From: Myxococcales bacterium
GTDB lineage: Bacteria; Myxococcota; Bradymonadia; REDH01
Length of the DNA: 8,115 nucleotides
Reading direction: 5' to 3'
Assembly: GCA_018970625.1 (NCBI GenBank)
Contig: JAGWVZ010000143.1
Span: forward strand, 1-8,115
Positions 7,144-8,115 of the stretch are shown piece after piece. Position numbers and translations under genes: made by a program. The notes beneath the pieces are model-generated. The model was given only the letters and a program-made list of their open reading frames with translations. It made no database searches and had not been told where the DNA came from. The stretch's first letter is position 1. The number at the start of each line of letters is the position of its first letter.

Positions 7144-7671
7144 ATGTATCGTTTTCTTGCCCGCCTTGTTGTCGCCGCTGCGCTGCTTGCCACGCCAACG
7201 GCCGTTGCGTTTGCCCAGAGTTCAACCGCGCCCGTGGCCATTGGCATGGTGGACCTGCAGCGTGCGCTGAATGAAGTCGAAGAAGGTCAGGCGGCTCGTA
7301 CGCGCCTTGAAGCCGAGTTTGCCCGGCGTCAGGAAGCGCTGGCCACGCAGCAGACCGAGCTCGAGACCTATGGTCGTGAACTCGAGGCCAGCATGAGCAT
7401 GTTGACAGAGGAAGCCGCCCGCGAGCGCTATGTCGAGTATCAGGAGCGCGCGATGGCTCTGCAGCAGGGCATGGAACAGATGCAGGTAGAGCTGGCGCAG
7501 GCCGAAGCAGAGGCGACGGGAGAAATCTTTGAGCGCATGGTGGTCATTGTTGGCGAAATCGCCACGGAGCGTGGATATACTGTTGTGGTCGAGAAATCGA
7601 CGATCGTCTTCGCCGCAGATGGCCTGGAGTTCACCGATGAGCTTATCCGTCGGTACAACGACCGTTATTGA
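7144..7671 (+). CDS. skp: Periplasmic chaperone Skp / OmpH family protein
   Basis: Skp family proteins trimerise in the periplasm and hold unfolded outer-membrane proteins on their way to BamA. The 175-residue product (E. coli Skp is 161 as precursor) has a signal peptide with hydrophobic LVVAAALLA and likely cleavage after AFA (residue 24). After it comes VAIGMVDLQRALNEVEEG, the typical first strand and helix of the OmpH domain. A long charged coiled-coil region (about 45-125, rich in Glu, Gln, Ala and Arg) forms the predicted tentacles. The C-terminal strand region YTVVVEKSTIVFA is followed by FTDELIRRYNDRY, the usual family ending. ATG 7144 is supported by AGGGAG at 7132-7137 with a 6-nt spacer. 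It lies 25 nt downstream of bamA, the common bamA-skp arrangement, and is most likely in the same transcript. Confidence 0.93.
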   Translation: MYRFLARLVVAAALLATPTAVAFAQSSTAPVAIGMVDLQRALNEVEEGQAARTRLEAEFARRQEALATQQTELETYGRELEASMSMLTEEAARERYVEYQERAMALQQGMEQMQVELAQAEAEATGEIFERMVVIVGEIATERGYTVVVEKSTIVFAADGLEFTDELIRRYNDRY

Positions 7672-7700
7672 ACACCAGAGGGCCGCTGCGCTGCGGCAAC

Positions 7701-7706
7701 GGGGGA
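7701..7706 (+). promoter_or_regulatory. Ribosome binding site deciding the start of the downstream lipoprotein
   Basis: GGGGGA stands 8 nt before ATG 7715. The in-frame ATG at 7709 would be only 2 nt away, too close for efficient initiation, so 7715 is preferred. Confidence 0.5.
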
Positions 7707-7714
7707 CTATGAGC

Positions 7715-8115
7715 ATGTCGCAACTATCGCAGCGGTTTCAGGGTTCGTGTGGATGCCTCGTGATGCTCGCTTCGCTGTCGGGCTGTGACGCCGTCACGTC
7801 GTTGCTGGGACTCGGCTCCGAGGGCTCTTCCGAGGTCATGGAAGGCTCGGCCACACCGGACGCCGGCCCCTCGGCTTTGCCCGAGACAGAACCGAACGAC
7901 TCTCTGGCGCAAGCGCCCAACGTACAGGTGGGCCGCACCTATACCGGCACGCTGGCTGCAGGCGATCTGGACATGCTTCGTCTGGGTATGGGCACGCCTG
8001 TGGCGCTGACGCTGACCTCCACGGGTGAATCCGAGTTCTTTGTGACGTCGCCGACCGACGGTGCGCGTCGTCGCTACCTGCTGTTACCCAATCTGCCGTT
8101 GACGCTGGCTGCGGT
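7715..8115 (+). CDS. Predicted lipoprotein with PPC-like beta-sandwich domain, truncated by window edge
   Basis: I do not recognise a specific gene. The frame is open from ATG 7715 to the window end (133 codons plus 2 nt). The N-terminus is a lipoprotein signal: one Arg (R7), a hydrophobic stretch and the lipobox L21-S22-G23-C24, so Cys24 should be lipidated. The residue after the Cys is Asp25, the inner-membrane retention (Lol-avoidance) signal in E. coli; whether that rule holds here is unknown. A Ser/Glu/Pro-rich linker (about 34-56) leads to EPNDS (59-63), then GRTYTGTLAAGDLDMLRL (73-90), the pattern of bacterial pre-peptidase C-terminal (PPC) domains, which are secreted beta-sandwich modules. 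ATG 7709 would add two residues. The gene lies 43 nt after skp. In many relatives lpxD follows skp, so this neighbour is not the usual one. The reading frame and lipobox are clear; the PPC assignment is moderate and the function unknown. Confidence 0.72.
   Translation, partial: MSQLSQRFQGSCGCLVMLASLSGCDAVTSLLGLGSEGSSEVMEGSATPDAGPSALPETEPNDSLAQAPNVQVGRTYTGTLAAGDLDMLRLGMGTPVALTLTSTGESEFFVTSPTDGARRRYLLLPNLPLTLAA

Noticed and set aside
7682..7697. Small hairpin GCCGC/GCGGC between skp and the lipoprotein gene
   Set aside because: Only 5 bp with a 6-nt loop and no T-run after it; such stems are common by chance in GC-rich DNA.

Overview
The window holds one strand of tightly packed housekeeping genes, all on the + strand, with no RNA gene, mobile element or CRISPR array that I can see. 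Base composition is GC-rich (roughly 60% by eye). The gene order prfB - lysS - lolC/E - lolD - bamA - skp, together with a LolC/E-type permease carrying a GPxGPxGP-like segment, points to a diderm bacterium of the former Deltaproteobacteria, most likely Myxococcota or the Bradymonadales-like relatives. That placement is from remembered synteny and protein features, not from a search.

Layout: bases 1-510 are the C-terminal part of peptide chain release factor 2 (prfB), cut by the left edge just after the stop-codon-recognition region. A 66-nt gap carries a strong GC-rich hairpin (524-555). lysS (577-2211) follows, with a start chosen from its GGAG ribosome binding site. Then come the lipoprotein-release permease lolC/E (2228-3910) and its ATPase lolD (3907-4677), with start and stop overlapping by 4 nt, and bamA (4674-7118), which overlaps lolD by 4 nt. 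skp/ompH (7144-7671) comes 25 nt after bamA. A lipoprotein gene with a PPC-like domain starts at 7715 and runs off the right edge.

Functionally the left end is translation (RF2, LysRS) and the rest is outer-membrane biogenesis. LolCD extracts lipoproteins from the inner membrane, Skp chaperones unfolded outer-membrane proteins across the periplasm, and BamA inserts them into the outer membrane. The short gaps and overlaps suggest co-transcription from lysS or upstream through skp.

This is mostly a conserved core region and I do not see a new defence or mobile system. The less ordinary points are: a ~140-residue low-complexity insertion with a tandem peptide repeat in LolC/E; two insertions in LysRS; a long, Cys-pair-bearing predicted periplasmic turn in the BamA barrel; a hairpin without a U-tract before lysS; and a lipoprotein with Asp at position +2, downstream of the very machinery that sorts lipoproteins.
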